From assembly GCF_014696825.1 (NCBI RefSeq), contig NZ_JACJQU010000026.1, forward strand, positions 1 through 64,000: a stretch of 64,000 nucleotides of DNA, written 5' to 3'. Positions within the stretch are counted from its first letter, which is position 1; every line of letters starts with the position of its first letter. Shown in pieces: positions 46,819 through 55,995 of the stretch. Made by a program: the position numbers and the translations under genes. The notes beneath the pieces are model-generated. The model worked only from the letters and a program-made list of their open reading frames with translations, did no database searches and was not told where the DNA came from. Source of the stretch: Anabaena sphaerica FACHB-251. GTDB lineage: Bacteria > Cyanobacteriota > Cyanobacteriia > Cyanobacteriales > Nostocaceae.

Positions 46819-47502
46819 ATGAACGCAGCCGACGATAAAACAATAGTACGCGAATACTTCAATTCCACAGGTTTTGACCGTTGGAAACGCATCTATGGAG
46901 ATGGTGAAGTCAACAAAGTCCAGCTAGATATCCGCACTGGACATCAACAAACTGTGGATACCGTCATCGGCTGGTTAAAAGATGATAACAATCTATCAGA
47001 GTTATCTATTTGCGATGCTGGGTGTGGTGTGGGTAGTTTGAGTATTCCTCTAGCCGCTGAGGGTGCTAAGGTTTACGCCAGCGACATTTCCGCTAAAATG
47101 GTATCAGAAGCTCAAGATAGGGCTGTAAAAGCTTTTTCCAATTCTGTAAATCCTACTTTCGCGGTGCAGGATTTAGAATCACTAAGCGGTAATTATCACA
47201 CAGTTATCTGTTTAGACGTACTGATTCACTACCCCCAAGACAAAGCAGATGAGATGATTTCTCACCTGTGTTCTTTGGCACAATCACGCATGATTATCAG
47301 TTTTGCGCCAAAAACTTGCTTTCTTTCTATCCTCAAGAAAATCGGTAGTTTCTTTCCCGGACCGAGTAAAGCCACTCGTGCCTATTTACACCGTGAGGCT
47401 GATGTGGTGAAAATTCTCGAAAAAAATGGTTTTACAGTGCAAAGAAAAGCCATGACTCGGACTCGCTTCTATTTTTCCCGCTTGTTAGAAGCTACAAGGT
47501 AA
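46819..47502 (+). CDS. chlM: Magnesium protoporphyrin IX methyltransferase
   Basis: Methylates Mg-protoporphyrin IX in chlorophyll synthesis. The 227-residue length is right. The N-terminal YFNSTGFDRWKRIYGDGEVN is diagnostic for ChlM/BchM, and SAM motif I is in CDAGCGVGSLS near residues 63-73. The acidic residue of motif II is in VYASDISAKM. It has its own transcript in this context. Confidence 0.96.
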   Translation: MNAADDKTIVREYFNSTGFDRWKRIYGDGEVNKVQLDIRTGHQQTVDTVIGWLKDDNNLSELSICDAGCGVGSLSIPLAAEGAKVYASDISAKMVSEAQDRAVKAFSNSVNPTFAVQDLESLSGNYHTVICLDVLIHYPQDKADEMISHLCSLAQSRMIISFAPKTCFLSILKKIGSFFPGPSKATRAYLHREADVVKILEKNGFTVQRKAMTRTRFYFSRLLEATR

Positions 47503-47525
47503 GAGTTTAAAAATAGTGAACAACA

Positions 47526-47558
47526 AGATTCCCGACTTCTTCAACAAGTCGGGGATCT
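47526..47558. repeat. Dispersed palindrome AGATCCCCGACTT, copy 4
   Basis: AGATTCCCGACTT (47526-47538) and AAGTCGGGGATCT (47546-47558) form a hairpin 24 bp after the chlM stop, where it could act as a transcript end. Confidence 0.85.
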
Positions 47559-47637
47559 GATAGCACAGCAATATTAGTGGAAGCTTTAAGCAAGTAAGGT
47601 TAAAATCGCAAGCAAGGTCTAACTCTGAAGTAAAACT

Positions 47638-48129
47638 ATGAAGACGGCGGAAAAATTGGCTGCTGGTTGGCTGCTCACACTCGGATTCATGTTTTTAACA
47701 ACATCAGTATCAGCGGTAATTACAAAAAATACTACGCTCAAGCAGATATTACCAGGTATACCGGATGAAGCATTAGCAAAAGATTTTGTCAATCAAGAGG
47801 CGCTATATCAACTTGATAATACAGCAGCCCAAGGTATAATGTTTGGTTTTCCTACAGTGCTATTAGGGGGATGGTTAGCATTAGGAATGTATAAGCAAAA
47901 CCGACAGAATACAAAAGCGTTGACAGAACAAAAAAATGAGCATTTGCGATCGCAATTTTATCAAATCTTACAAGCAAATAATGGCAGAATCACATTATTA
48001 AATTTTGCCATGCAGTCACAGTTACCAGCAACGGAAGCTAAACAATATTTAGATCAAAAAGCTAAAGAATTTAATGCTAATTTTCAAGTCAATGAAGAAG
48101 GAGGGGTATCATATCACTTTGATGTTTAG
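47638..48129 (+). CDS. Small membrane protein of unknown function
   Basis: A 163-residue protein. One hydrophobic helix is at the N-terminus (LAAGWLLTLGFMFLTTS) and one near residues 70-90. The C-terminal 60 residues are soluble and helical, with a winged-helix-like pattern (GRITLLNFAMQSQLPATEA). I do not recognise a named family. It is followed by the DUF423 gene 25-31 bp later on the same strand. Confidence 0.65.
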   Translation: MKTAEKLAAGWLLTLGFMFLTTSVSAVITKNTTLKQILPGIPDEALAKDFVNQEALYQLDNTAAQGIMFGFPTVLLGGWLALGMYKQNRQNTKALTEQKNEHLRSQFYQILQANNGRITLLNFAMQSQLPATEAKQYLDQKAKEFNANFQVNEEGGVSYHFDV

Positions 48130-48160
48130 TGTGATTTTGCTCATTTACAGCTAGGTGATC

Positions 48161-48541
48161 ATGACGCAGATTTTTTTGACTATAGCTGCAATTTTCGGCG
48201 GTTTGTCTGTTGCTGGTGGTGCTTTTGGCGCTCATGCTTTGCGGGAAAAAGTCAGTGAAAGAATGCTAGAAATTTTTGACACTGGCGCACGTTATCAAAT
48301 GTATCATGCTCTGGCACTTTTATTAGTAGCTATCCTCATGAGTCGTCTAGAAATTCCACCTACTACCCTTTTAGTTAGTGGTTGGTTATTTATTATTGGT
48401 GTGACGATTTTTTCAGGTAGCTTGTATGCTCTCAGTTTAACAGGTATAAAATCCTTGGGAGCGATCGCACCTCTAGGTGGAATAGCATTAATGGCTGGTT
48501 GGGGTGCTTTGGCTATTACTGCTGCAACTATCAAGTTTTGA
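48161..48541 (+). CDS. DUF423-family membrane protein
   Basis: A 126-residue product with four hydrophobic helices and the DUF423 signature GGLSVAGGAFGAHALRE near the N-terminus, plus RYQMYHALALLL. The family (YgdD-like) has no settled function. The ATG at 48161 is preferred over the in-frame GTG two codons before it. Confidence 0.88.
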   Translation: MTQIFLTIAAIFGGLSVAGGAFGAHALREKVSERMLEIFDTGARYQMYHALALLLVAILMSRLEIPPTTLLVSGWLFIIGVTIFSGSLYALSLTGIKSLGAIAPLGGIALMAGWGALAITAATIKF

Positions 48542-48563
48542 TAAACATTAGCCCAAAAATTAT

Positions 48564-48591
48564 GTAGAGATGTTTCATGAAACGTCTCTAC
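48564..48591. repeat. Palindrome GTAGAGATGTTTCATG
   Basis: GTAGAGATGTTTC and GAAACGTCTCTAC form a hairpin between the convergent DUF423 and DUF6717 genes. This type of palindrome is common in Nostocales genomes and may serve as a bidirectional terminator. Confidence 0.75.
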
Positions 48592-48611
48592 TTTAATCTT
48601 AAAATATCTAA

Positions 48612-48968
48612 TCAAGAATACAAACTTTGAGCCTGACAATATATTTTCTTTGGAGGCTCATCAAAATATTTAAACAACACTGAACAAAACCAACCTTCTA
48701 AATTGTGATTTTCCCAACGATACCAATAACCATTATATTCTGGACGTAAAGCAATTAACTCAGCTTGATAACCAGGAAAAGGACTACCAGAAAATATCAT
48801 TTTAAAACCTTCATCACTATTCTTGATATCCTGAATTAAGATATCAATCATTTCTGGAATACCACTTACAAAAGGTTCTTTAACTATTCCCAGCTTTTCA
48901 TCATCAAACACCCATGTATAATTATACCGATATGGGAAAATGACCATAATTGCATTATTCATATTCAC
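48612..48968 (-). CDS. DUF6717-like protein
   Basis: A 118-residue soluble protein with a recognisable pattern: AIMVIFPYRYNYTWVFDDE, EPFVSGIPEMID, FSGSPFPGYQ and EGWFCSVLFKYF. I believe this is DUF6717. Function unknown. The start could also be the second ATG at 48962. Confidence 0.7.
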   Translation of the reverse strand: MNMNNAIMVIFPYRYNYTWVFDDEKLGIVKEPFVSGIPEMIDILIQDIKNSDEGFKMIFSGSPFPGYQAELIALRPEYNGYWYRWENHNLEGWFCSVLFKYFDEPPKKIYCQAQSLYS

Positions 48969-48994
48969 CTTTGATTTTATTTTACTAAACCCTC

Positions 48995-49762
48995 ATGTCT
49001 ACAACATCAGAAATAGCAGTTGAATTTAGAGATGTCAGTTTTGAAATTAATCACCGTCTCCTATTATCTAACTTAAATCTTAGCATTTATCAAGGGGAAG
49101 CATTGATTTTATTGGGGCGCAGTGGTAGCGGAAAAACCACGACTCTAAAATTAATCAATCATTTACTTGTACCCACCCAGGGACAGGTTTTAGTAAGTTC
49201 CCGTCCGACGACTAACTGGGACGCTATAAAACTCAGAAGAAGAATAGGTTACGTCATCCAAGAAACAGGCTTATTTCCTCATTTTACCGTCGGTGAAAAT
49301 GTCGGACTTGTACCATCTTTAGAAAAATGGCCAGCACAGAAAATTGAGGCGCGAGTATATGAAATGTTAGACTTAGTTGGACTAGAACCCAAACAATTTG
49401 CTCAACGTTATCCCCATCAACTATCAGGAGGTCAGCGTCAAAGAGTTGGAGTTGCTAGGGCTTTAGCCGCAGATCCACCTATATTATTAATGGATGAACC
49501 CTTTGGCGCACTTGATCCTATTACTCGTTTAGAATTACAACAACAGTTTCAATATTTGCAAAGACAACTAGGAAAAACCGTGATCTTTGTCACCCATGAT
49601 ATTCAAGAAGCTTTCTTTTTAGCAACAAGAATTGGTTTAATGTATGCAGGAAAGTTAGTAGCTTTAGGAACGAGAAGAGAATTTATCCAATCTCAACATC
49701 CAGAAGCACAGGCTTTTTTAGCTTGTTTAAATGCTGCAAATAATTGGGAACAACTTAATTAA
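48995..49762 (+). CDS. ABC transporter ATP-binding protein, osmoprotectant (OpuC/ProU) type
   Basis: A 255-residue ATPase with Walker A GRSGSGKTTT near residues 39-48, the signature LSGGQRQRVG and Walker B LLMDEPFGALDP. The GLFPHFTVGENV segment is typical of glycine betaine/choline importers. It lies 25 bp upstream of the permease-binding protein fusion gene, so the pair forms a complete importer. Confidence 0.93.
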   Translation: MSTTSEIAVEFRDVSFEINHRLLLSNLNLSIYQGEALILLGRSGSGKTTTLKLINHLLVPTQGQVLVSSRPTTNWDAIKLRRRIGYVIQETGLFPHFTVGENVGLVPSLEKWPAQKIEARVYEMLDLVGLEPKQFAQRYPHQLSGGQRQRVGVARALAADPPILLMDEPFGALDPITRLELQQQFQYLQRQLGKTVIFVTHDIQEAFFLATRIGLMYAGKLVALGTRREFIQSQHPEAQAFLACLNAANNWEQLN

Positions 49763-49787
49763 AATTAGATAAAGGACTATAAAAATT

Positions 49788-51314
49788 ATGTTTTTATTTC
49801 AATATGCTTCAGAAATTATTCTTCGCAGCGGCGAACATTTAATATTAGTCGCTATAGCCATGACAGTAGCCATTTCTATTGGTATTCCTGTCGGTATTTT
49901 TATTACCCGTCAACCAAAACTAGCTTCTTCTATTCTTGGTTTAGCAAACGCCATTCAAACCATCCCTAGTTTAGCCATTTTTGGTTTCTTGATTTCTGTT
50001 CCTTTTTTAGGAGGAATTGGTAAAATTCCCGCTATATTTGCCCTTACACTTTACGCCTTATTACCCATTATTCGTAATACTTGTATCGGCATTAATAGTA
50101 TCAATCCCGCTATTAAAGAAGCTGGTATAGGGATGGGAATGACGGATAAACAATTATTATTGCAAGTAGAAATTCCTCTGGCTTTACCAGTTATTTTAGC
50201 AGGTGTGAGAGTTGCAACTGTCATATCTGTAGGAATTGCTACGATTGCTGCTGCTATTGGTGGTGGTGGTTTAGGAGTATTTATTTTTAGAGGAATTTCC
50301 ACAGTTAACAATGAATTGATTTTAGCAGGTGCAATACCGGCTGCTTTTATCGCTTTGAGTGCAGATTTTGGTTTAGGATTATTAGAAAAAAATCTAACTA
50401 AACAAACAGAAAATAAAGGTAATTTTAATCAAAAAATAGGTTTTATCTTAGGAATAATCTGTTTAATTATAGCCGGATTAATAGCATTTAACTATCAACA
50501 AACACCAGCAACAATTATTATTGGGTCAAAAAATTTTACTGAACAAGTTATTTTAGGAGAAATTCTAGCTCAACAAATAGAAACTCACACCAAATTAAAC
50601 GTAGATCGCCGTTTTAATTTAGGAGGTACATTTATCTGTCATGAAGCAGTTAAAGCAGGTAAAATAGCGGGTTATGTAGAATATACAGGTACAGCATTTA
50701 CAGCAGTTTTAAAAGAAAAAGTAATTACAGATCCTCAACTTGTTTATGAAAAAGTTAAAAAAGAATATCAAGATCAATTTAAATTAACAGTTATGCCATC
50801 TTTAGGATTTGAAAATACCTTTGCTATGATTATTCGTGGTGAAGATGCTAAAAAATGGCAAATCAAAACTTTATCGGAAGTTGCTAAATATACTCCACAA
50901 ATGCAAGCAGGATTTGGCTATGAGTTTGTAGAACGTGCAGATGGTTATCCTGGTTTATCTAAAACTTATGGTTTAAAATTTGCCAACATCAAACAAATGG
51001 AATTAGGACTAATTTATCAAGCTTTAAAGGAAAAACAAGTAGATTTTATCGCTGCAAACTCTACAGATGGCTTAATTCCAGTTTTAAACTTAGTTATTTT
51101 AGAAGATGATAAAAAATACTTTCCACCATATCAAGCTGTACCTATATTTAACCAAGCAATTTTGCAACAATATCCAGAATTAACAAAAACCATTAATCAA
51201 TTAGCTGGTAAAATTTCTACAACAGAAATACAGAAGATGAATTATCAGGTAGATAATCAATCTCAATCTGTTGCAGAAGTAGTGAGCGAGTGGTTAAAAT
51301 CTAAACAATTGTAG
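49788..51314 (+). CDS. ABC permease fused to substrate-binding protein (betaine/choline type)
   Basis: A 508-residue fusion. Residues about 1-210 form the permease with five or six helices and the coupling-loop pattern EAGIGMGMTDKQLLLQVEIPLALPVI. A helix at about 218-238 links to an OpuAC/QAT-type binding domain at about 245-508 (IIIGSKNFTEQVILGEI, SLGFENTFAMI). The domain has no signal peptide of its own; the linker helix places it outside the membrane. Likely substrates are glycine betaine, choline or carnitine, but aromatic-cage residues cannot be confirmed by eye. Confidence 0.92.
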   Translation: MFLFQYASEIILRSGEHLILVAIAMTVAISIGIPVGIFITRQPKLASSILGLANAIQTIPSLAIFGFLISVPFLGGIGKIPAIFALTLYALLPIIRNTCIGINSINPAIKEAGIGMGMTDKQLLLQVEIPLALPVILAGVRVATVISVGIATIAAAIGGGGLGVFIFRGISTVNNELILAGAIPAAFIALSADFGLGLLEKNLTKQTENKGNFNQKIGFILGIICLIIAGLIAFNYQQTPATIIIGSKNFTEQVILGEILAQQIETHTKLNVDRRFNLGGTFICHEAVKAGKIAGYVEYTGTAFTAVLKEKVITDPQLVYEKVKKEYQDQFKLTVMPSLGFENTFAMIIRGEDAKKWQIKTLSEVAKYTPQMQAGFGYEFVERADGYPGLSKTYGLKFANIKQMELGLIYQALKEKQVDFIAANSTDGLIPVLNLVILEDDKKYFPPYQAVPIFNQAILQQYPELTKTINQLAGKISTTEIQKMNYQVDNQSQSVAEVVSEWLKSKQL

Positions 51315-51338
51315 ATTTTCTCAGTATGGAAATAGCAG

Positions 51339-51447
51339 AACTTACGCAAAAAAGAACGAAAATAGCGGTAATACCGCAACGGGCAAGCAAGCTACATGAA
51401 TTACCGCTACGTAAGAATAAGGTTTTCAGCCACATTTTGCGTAAGTC
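51339..51447. mobile_element. MITE-like element with ACTTACGCAAAA ends
   Basis: ACTTACGCAAAA (51340-51351) and TTTTGCGTAAGT (51435-51446) form terminal inverted repeats around about 85 bp without a gene. The inside carries a GCGGTAAT/ATTACCGC inverted pair. Confidence 0.7.
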
Positions 51448-51454
51448 CTAAATA

Positions 51455-51599
51455 TAGGAATCCGGTTTGATTCCTGAATTTACTCGTAGAGGTAGGGAAC
51501 AGGGAACTCTTAACAGGGAACAGAAAAGAAGGAATATAAGGTGTACTGAGTTTGTATGGCTACGCCACGCAAGCTATCAAAAATCAAATAGGAGTCCTA
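51455..51599. mobile_element. MITE-like element, copy B
   Basis: Imperfect inverted ends TAGGAATCCGGTTTGATT (51455-51472) and AATCAAATAGGAGTCCTA (51582-51599) enclose degenerate GGGAACA heptamers and a GTGTACTGAG motif. It is homologous in layout to the element at 19173-19294 but carries an extra insert with GGCTACGCCACGCAAGC. Confidence 0.7.
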
Positions 51600-51650
51600 A
51601 ATAGGATGGATTTCAATACTTGTCGGTTAAGCTCAAAAGAAGGAAATGAT

Positions 51651-51725
51651 GTAGGTTGGGTTGAGGAACGAAACCCAACATTTATAAGCTTTTGTTGGGT
51701 TGCGCTGTCGCTTAACCCAACCTAC
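51651..51725. repeat. Long palindromic repeat GTAGGTTGGGTT
   Basis: Outer arms GTAGGTTGGGTT and AACCCAACCTAC enclose inner arms AACCCAACA and TGTTGGGTT. A cruciform of about 75 bp is possible. Such repeats are frequent between genes of Nostocales. It completes a 490-bp gap made almost wholly of repeats. Confidence 0.85.
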
Positions 51726-51806
51726 AAAAACTCTTAACCGAACAGTATTGGGATGGATTTGGGTTTAACGATGCTAAACCCCTACTAACTCCTCAATTCT
51801 TATTTA

Positions 51807-52301
51807 TTACCACCAATTTGTCCCCGGTTCACCCTTAAATGGACCAACAATATCAGAAGTTATCCAACCCCCATAAAAACCACCAGTTTGAGGTTTAACT
51901 AACTCATCATTTACATAACAAGCATCCATTAAACTAACATACAAACCATAGTATTCTTGAATTGAGTTAAAGTTAGGAGTAGTTTGAATATATTTCCAAA
52001 CAGCATTATTGACATATTTATCTCCTACAGAAACATCATAATATTGACATACACCTTTCCATTCACACATAGTTTTTTTAGGTGTGGCTATTAAATGTTC
52101 TAATTTAATATCTTCAGCAGGAATGTAATAACTAGGAGGGTGACTGGTTTCTAAAACTCTTTTCGGTTTATGTGTTTCTGCCAAAATAATACCATTAAAA
52201 ATCACTTTAATATGTTTATCTGTATCCTGTAAAATTGCAGGACGAGGATAGTCCCAAACAGATTCTTGACCGGGTTCTGGAGGTATAGGATTTGGTTTCA
52301 T
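51807..52301 (-). CDS. DUF427-family protein
   Basis: A 164-residue soluble protein with the DUF427 pattern: ESVWDYPRPAI, VIFNGIILAET, ETSHPPSYYIP and CEWKGVCQYY. The beta-rich fold is known, but the function is not. The C-terminal 45 residues after the core end in PFKGEPGTNWW, as in cyanobacterial members. Confidence 0.88.
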   Translation of the reverse strand: MKPNPIPPEPGQESVWDYPRPAILQDTDKHIKVIFNGIILAETHKPKRVLETSHPPSYYIPAEDIKLEHLIATPKKTMCEWKGVCQYYDVSVGDKYVNNAVWKYIQTTPNFNSIQEYYGLYVSLMDACYVNDELVKPQTGGFYGGWITSDIVGPFKGEPGTNWW

Positions 52302-52377
52302 TGTTATTTAAAATGTCAAGTCATTTATTATCATTTCCTTTAATATTATATCATTACTTGAATTATATTCTTATTTT

Positions 52378-53244
52378 TCAATCATCAAATTTATTATGCG
52401 TTGCTTGTTTAGCACTAATATAAGGATTGATAATGTTGGATTCAATCAAACTTACAGGAAACATAATTCCCGGCTTCTTACTCAGAGGATTTAGTGTTTT
52501 AAATACTCTGTCCCAAAAGCCATGAATGCCATAATTTCCATTAAACCCAGTGTGATGAAGATCATGAAAATCCGAGGGAATAAAAAATATTGATAAAGAA
52601 CTATGTCCTTCTAAATTATAAATATTACCTATCAAAGTCCATGCACAAACTTGAGTGATATCATATCCAAAAATAAGGATAGGTAAAACATCTGTGATGG
52701 TAACAATAATATATTCCAGAAGGCTTTTATGTCCAGCCACAAAACTTGATGTATCTTGAAATTCATGATGTTTAAGATGAATTTTGAGAAATGATTTTGT
52801 ATGAAATAATCTATGCACTACATAAAAGCAGAAATCCGCAGCAACTATTCTCATCCAAAACCATCCCAAATTTAGAAGTAAACTATTACCTCTATGAACT
52901 TCTGGAGCTAAATATAGTATAATCGATACTGACATAAAAGCTTTGATTTCTCCTGCAATAATACCTTTTATAGTGAAAGCAGGAAACTCTTGTTTTTTTA
53001 CTTTCTTAACTCTTACCGTTAGTTTATCTCTTAAAACATCGTTGCTTTTGATGAATTTTTCAATGAAAATACCAATAGCATAAAATGAGATAGAACCAAT
53101 TAGCCAGTATAATACTACCTGGGTGATAAAGTTAAGTTCTATTTTCTCCAAAAGTAAATAAAATACCTGCTGAACCATTGCACAACTAATAGCAATCTTG
53201 AGATAAAATTCTAACTCAAAACAGCAATTAAAGAACCTTTGCAT
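52378..53244 (-). CDS. Fatty acid hydroxylase / sterol desaturase family protein
   Basis: A 288-residue membrane protein with about five helices and the histidine boxes of di-iron membrane hydroxylases: HRLFH, HLKHH and HDLHH, with an additional His in FVAGHKS. The family hydroxylates or desaturates fatty acids, sterols or carotenoids. The substrate is unknown. The gene is separate from the egt genes, 140 bp upstream. Confidence 0.87.
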   Translation of the reverse strand: MQRFFNCCFELEFYLKIAISCAMVQQVFYLLLEKIELNFITQVVLYWLIGSISFYAIGIFIEKFIKSNDVLRDKLTVRVKKVKKQEFPAFTIKGIIAGEIKAFMSVSIILYLAPEVHRGNSLLLNLGWFWMRIVAADFCFYVVHRLFHTKSFLKIHLKHHEFQDTSSFVAGHKSLLEYIIVTITDVLPILIFGYDITQVCAWTLIGNIYNLEGHSSLSIFFIPSDFHDLHHTGFNGNYGIHGFWDRVFKTLNPLSKKPGIMFPVSLIESNIINPYISAKQATHNKFDD

Positions 53245-53304
53245 CTTTGTAAACCCTAATTTACCTAGATAAATATTTGATTAATTTGATTATTTTGATT
53301 AAAA

Positions 53305-53362
53305 GGTACGTCAGATGTCAAATATCTGTTAATTATTAATGATTTATTTAATCTGACGCACC
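53305..53362. repeat. Inverted repeat GGTACGTCAGAT
   Basis: Arms GGTACGTCAGAT (53305-53316) and ATCTGACGCACC (53351-53362) lie in the gap after egtD. It may end the egt transcript. Confidence 0.7.
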
Positions 53363-53384
53363 CTATAATTAAGCTATAGAAAGC

Positions 53385-54362
53385 TCATTTAACTTGACAA
53401 AGTATCAATCCAAACCACCCTTTTTCATCAGTCCAAGTTTTCAGAGTTTTTAATCCTTTCTCTTCTAGTTGTTTTTGCATAGTTGCTAAATCAAACTTGC
53501 GAGAAATTTCCGTGAGAATGCTTTCTCCTACTTCAAAGAAAACTTCTAAATCCAAAGATTTTAAAGATACCCAATGACTTTTTTGACAGTGTAGATACAT
53601 CTCAATTTGATTGTCAAATTCATTATAAATTGCTTGATGTCTAAACAAATTTATGTCAAAATTACCTTGAAAACGCCAATTTAAATGAGAAAGCATATTC
53701 AAATTAAAAGCAGCAGTAACTTCTTGACTATCATTATAAGCTGCTTCTAAAATGTCTTTGGGCTTTTGTAAGTCTACACCCAATAAAAAATAATCTCCTG
53801 GTTGTAAAGTCCGAGAAAGTTGATTTAAGAAACTATCACATTTTTCGGGATTAAAATTTCCTAATGAACTTCCCAGAAAAAACAACATCCGCGACTGTAA
53901 ATAATTGGATTCTAAATGAACTAATGCTTGTTCATAAGTTCCTAATAACCCATGAATCAAAAAATCAGGATATTTTTCTTGTAACTGTAAAACGCTAGTT
54001 TTGAGAATGCCTCCACTCACATCAATGGGAAGATATCTACAAGAATCAGCAATTTTTTGATAAGCATCTAATAAAAGTTGAGTTTTAGTGGAACTGCCAC
54101 TACCTAACTCTATCAATTCACAACAACTGGTAATTTCTGCAATTTCATCAGCATATTGTTGTAAAATCCATGCTTCTGTGCGAGTTGGATAATATTCTGG
54201 TAACTCACAAATTTTTTCAAATAATTGAGAACCATGATCATCATAAAAATACTTAGGAGATAAAGTCTTTGGAGTTTGGTTTAATCCCTGAATCACATCC
54301 TTACCATCAATACTTAACTCTTGATAATGATCATCTAAAACGGTTAAAGGTTGAGCAATCAT
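53385..54362 (-). CDS. egtD: L-histidine N-alpha-methyltransferase
   Basis: Trimethylates histidine to hercynine, the first step of ergothioneine synthesis. The 325-residue length fits. The family blocks KYFYDDHGSQLFEKICELPEYYPTRTE and the SAM motif ELIELGSGSSTKT near residue 85 are seen. It lies 41 bp after the egtB-like gene on the same strand and is probably co-transcribed. Confidence 0.94.
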   Translation of the reverse strand: MIAQPLTVLDDHYQELSIDGKDVIQGLNQTPKTLSPKYFYDDHGSQLFEKICELPEYYPTRTEAWILQQYADEIAEITSCCELIELGSGSSTKTQLLLDAYQKIADSCRYLPIDVSGGILKTSVLQLQEKYPDFLIHGLLGTYEQALVHLESNYLQSRMLFFLGSSLGNFNPEKCDSFLNQLSRTLQPGDYFLLGVDLQKPKDILEAAYNDSQEVTAAFNLNMLSHLNWRFQGNFDINLFRHQAIYNEFDNQIEMYLHCQKSHWVSLKSLDLEVFFEVGESILTEISRKFDLATMQKQLEEKGLKTLKTWTDEKGWFGLILCQVK

Positions 54363-54403
54363 TTTCTAAATCCTCTTAATAATCTTGAACAAAAAAAAAG
54401 TAT

Positions 54404-55756
54404 TTACTGCAAATTTGCAGCAATTCTAAAACCAACGTGCTGATAGAAATAAGGACGGAACCAGTTACGATAACATGGTAAAGCCATTGTACCATTTGTT
54501 GCCCAAGAACCACCAAGCATCATCTGATGTTTACTATCAAAAAAAGGCGCAGATTGATCTTCATAAAGATGATGTGTTTGAAAACCTGGTAAGGGATAAA
54601 ATGTGCTGGATAACCATTCCCACACATTACCCCGTAAGTCAGACAGTCCAGATTTCCTATTTTCTGAAAACATTCCTACGGGAGAAGGTGAAATCAATTC
54701 TAAATTGAGATTATAGTTATTTACTAAACTAGAATCTTCAGATATCTGCAAAGCTTGATTCCATTCTGCTTCTGTCATTAAACGAGTTCCTTCACCTTTC
54801 CAAGAACAGTAAGCTATTGCTTCGTAATAATTGACTTCTACAGGCCAATCTAAAGGTAAATCTAATTCATCAAATGTAGCCCGATAGCGATATTTACCAT
54901 TATTTTCGGGTATCCAAAATTTCGGATGTTGAACACTATATAGTTGTTTCCAGTTCCCAGCTTCAACATTCCAATATTCTGAATTTTCATAACCACCAGC
55001 TTTCACAAATTCTAAAAATTCGCCATTGGTGATTAAATGCTGACTGGCTAAAAACGGTTTTACTTCTACTTCTAAACTACCATATTCGCTATCCCAACCG
55101 AAAGTTAAATCATTTTCTTTTTTACCTAATTTAACTACACCACCCGAAATTTCCCGCATTTGATTATCAGGAGTTTTGCCATTTGTAGGGGCATAATTCC
55201 AACCTTGGGTAAGTTTTAATTTATCAACAGGTAATTGACGCAGTAGCATAGATGAAGTTTCAAAATGGATGCGACTGTGTTCTATTCCCATCAATAAAGC
55301 CCAGAGGGGATGTTGGGGATGAATAGGTAGATTTAAAGGTGTATTTTCGATGACTTGGGTAATTTCGGCTTTGGCTTGGTTTCGATATTGCCAAACTTTA
55401 GAAACATCTGGCAAAATTATATTTTTTGTGGCTGTTTCTAGTTCTGCTGGTGTTTCTGGATCAACTCCAATTTCAAACAAAATTTCATACTGGGGATTGA
55501 TGCGATTTTCTAATAAACCAATATGAATTAATTTGTTAATGTAAAAAACTGCGGAGTGACCAAGATAGAAAATTAATTTGTTTCTTAAAGGGTCGGGATT
55601 GAGGTAAAATGTATCTTCGCTGATTAAGCTTTTGAAGAGAGTTTCTTCTAAATGCCAGGAATTTTCAAAATAATTGAGTAGGGTTTTTGAATCGCAATCA
55701 TCAAGTTTGGGAACTTGAGAAGATGTAAGTTTATTAATTTGGGGAATTGTCTGCAT
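54404..55756 (-). CDS. egtB: Ergothioneine sulfoxide synthase, OvoA-like EgtB
   Basis: A non-heme iron sulfoxide synthase that joins hercynine and a thiol. It has 450 residues from the ATG at 55756; 23 further upstream codons are not conserved in type. The N-terminal DinB-like domain reads LNYFENSWHLEETLF and IFYLGHSAVFYINK, which is the OvoA pattern rather than that of actinobacterial EgtB. The iron-binding H-x3-H is in GIEHSRIHFETSS. The C-terminal FGE-sulfatase domain has MLGGSWATNGT and CYRNWFRPYF. OvoA's methyltransferase domain is missing, and egtD is next door, so ergothioneine is the likely product. Confidence 0.9.
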   Translation of the reverse strand: MQTIPQINKLTSSQVPKLDDCDSKTLLNYFENSWHLEETLFKSLISEDTFYLNPDPLRNKLIFYLGHSAVFYINKLIHIGLLENRINPQYEILFEIGVDPETPAELETATKNIILPDVSKVWQYRNQAKAEITQVIENTPLNLPIHPQHPLWALLMGIEHSRIHFETSSMLLRQLPVDKLKLTQGWNYAPTNGKTPDNQMREISGGVVKLGKKENDLTFGWDSEYGSLEVEVKPFLASQHLITNGEFLEFVKAGGYENSEYWNVEAGNWKQLYSVQHPKFWIPENNGKYRYRATFDELDLPLDWPVEVNYYEAIAYCSWKGEGTRLMTEAEWNQALQISEDSSLVNNYNLNLELISPSPVGMFSENRKSGLSDLRGNVWEWLSSTFYPLPGFQTHHLYEDQSAPFFDSKHQMMLGGSWATNGTMALPCYRNWFRPYFYQHVGFRIAANLQ

Positions 55757-55995
55757 GGTATTAGATTGAGTTTTACCAACGAACGATACACAATTTTTTA
55801 TTCTCCATATTTTTAAATACCGCACAGCGGTACATTTTTTTCACAGTTAACCAAAATTTAATTATTTTGACAGGTGTACTAAATTAAAGTTAAGATAGAT
55901 TTGTTTATCTAACAATAACTTTATTTTCCTCTGATCACACTCATACATTATATACATTAGACTTTATGAATTAGCTTTCTAAAAAGCTCAAAAAC

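Noticed and set aside
51651-51725. Hairpin region considered as a tRNA or riboswitch
   Set aside because: No cloverleaf, T-loop or known aptamer pattern; it is a simple nested palindrome of a common intergenic repeat type.
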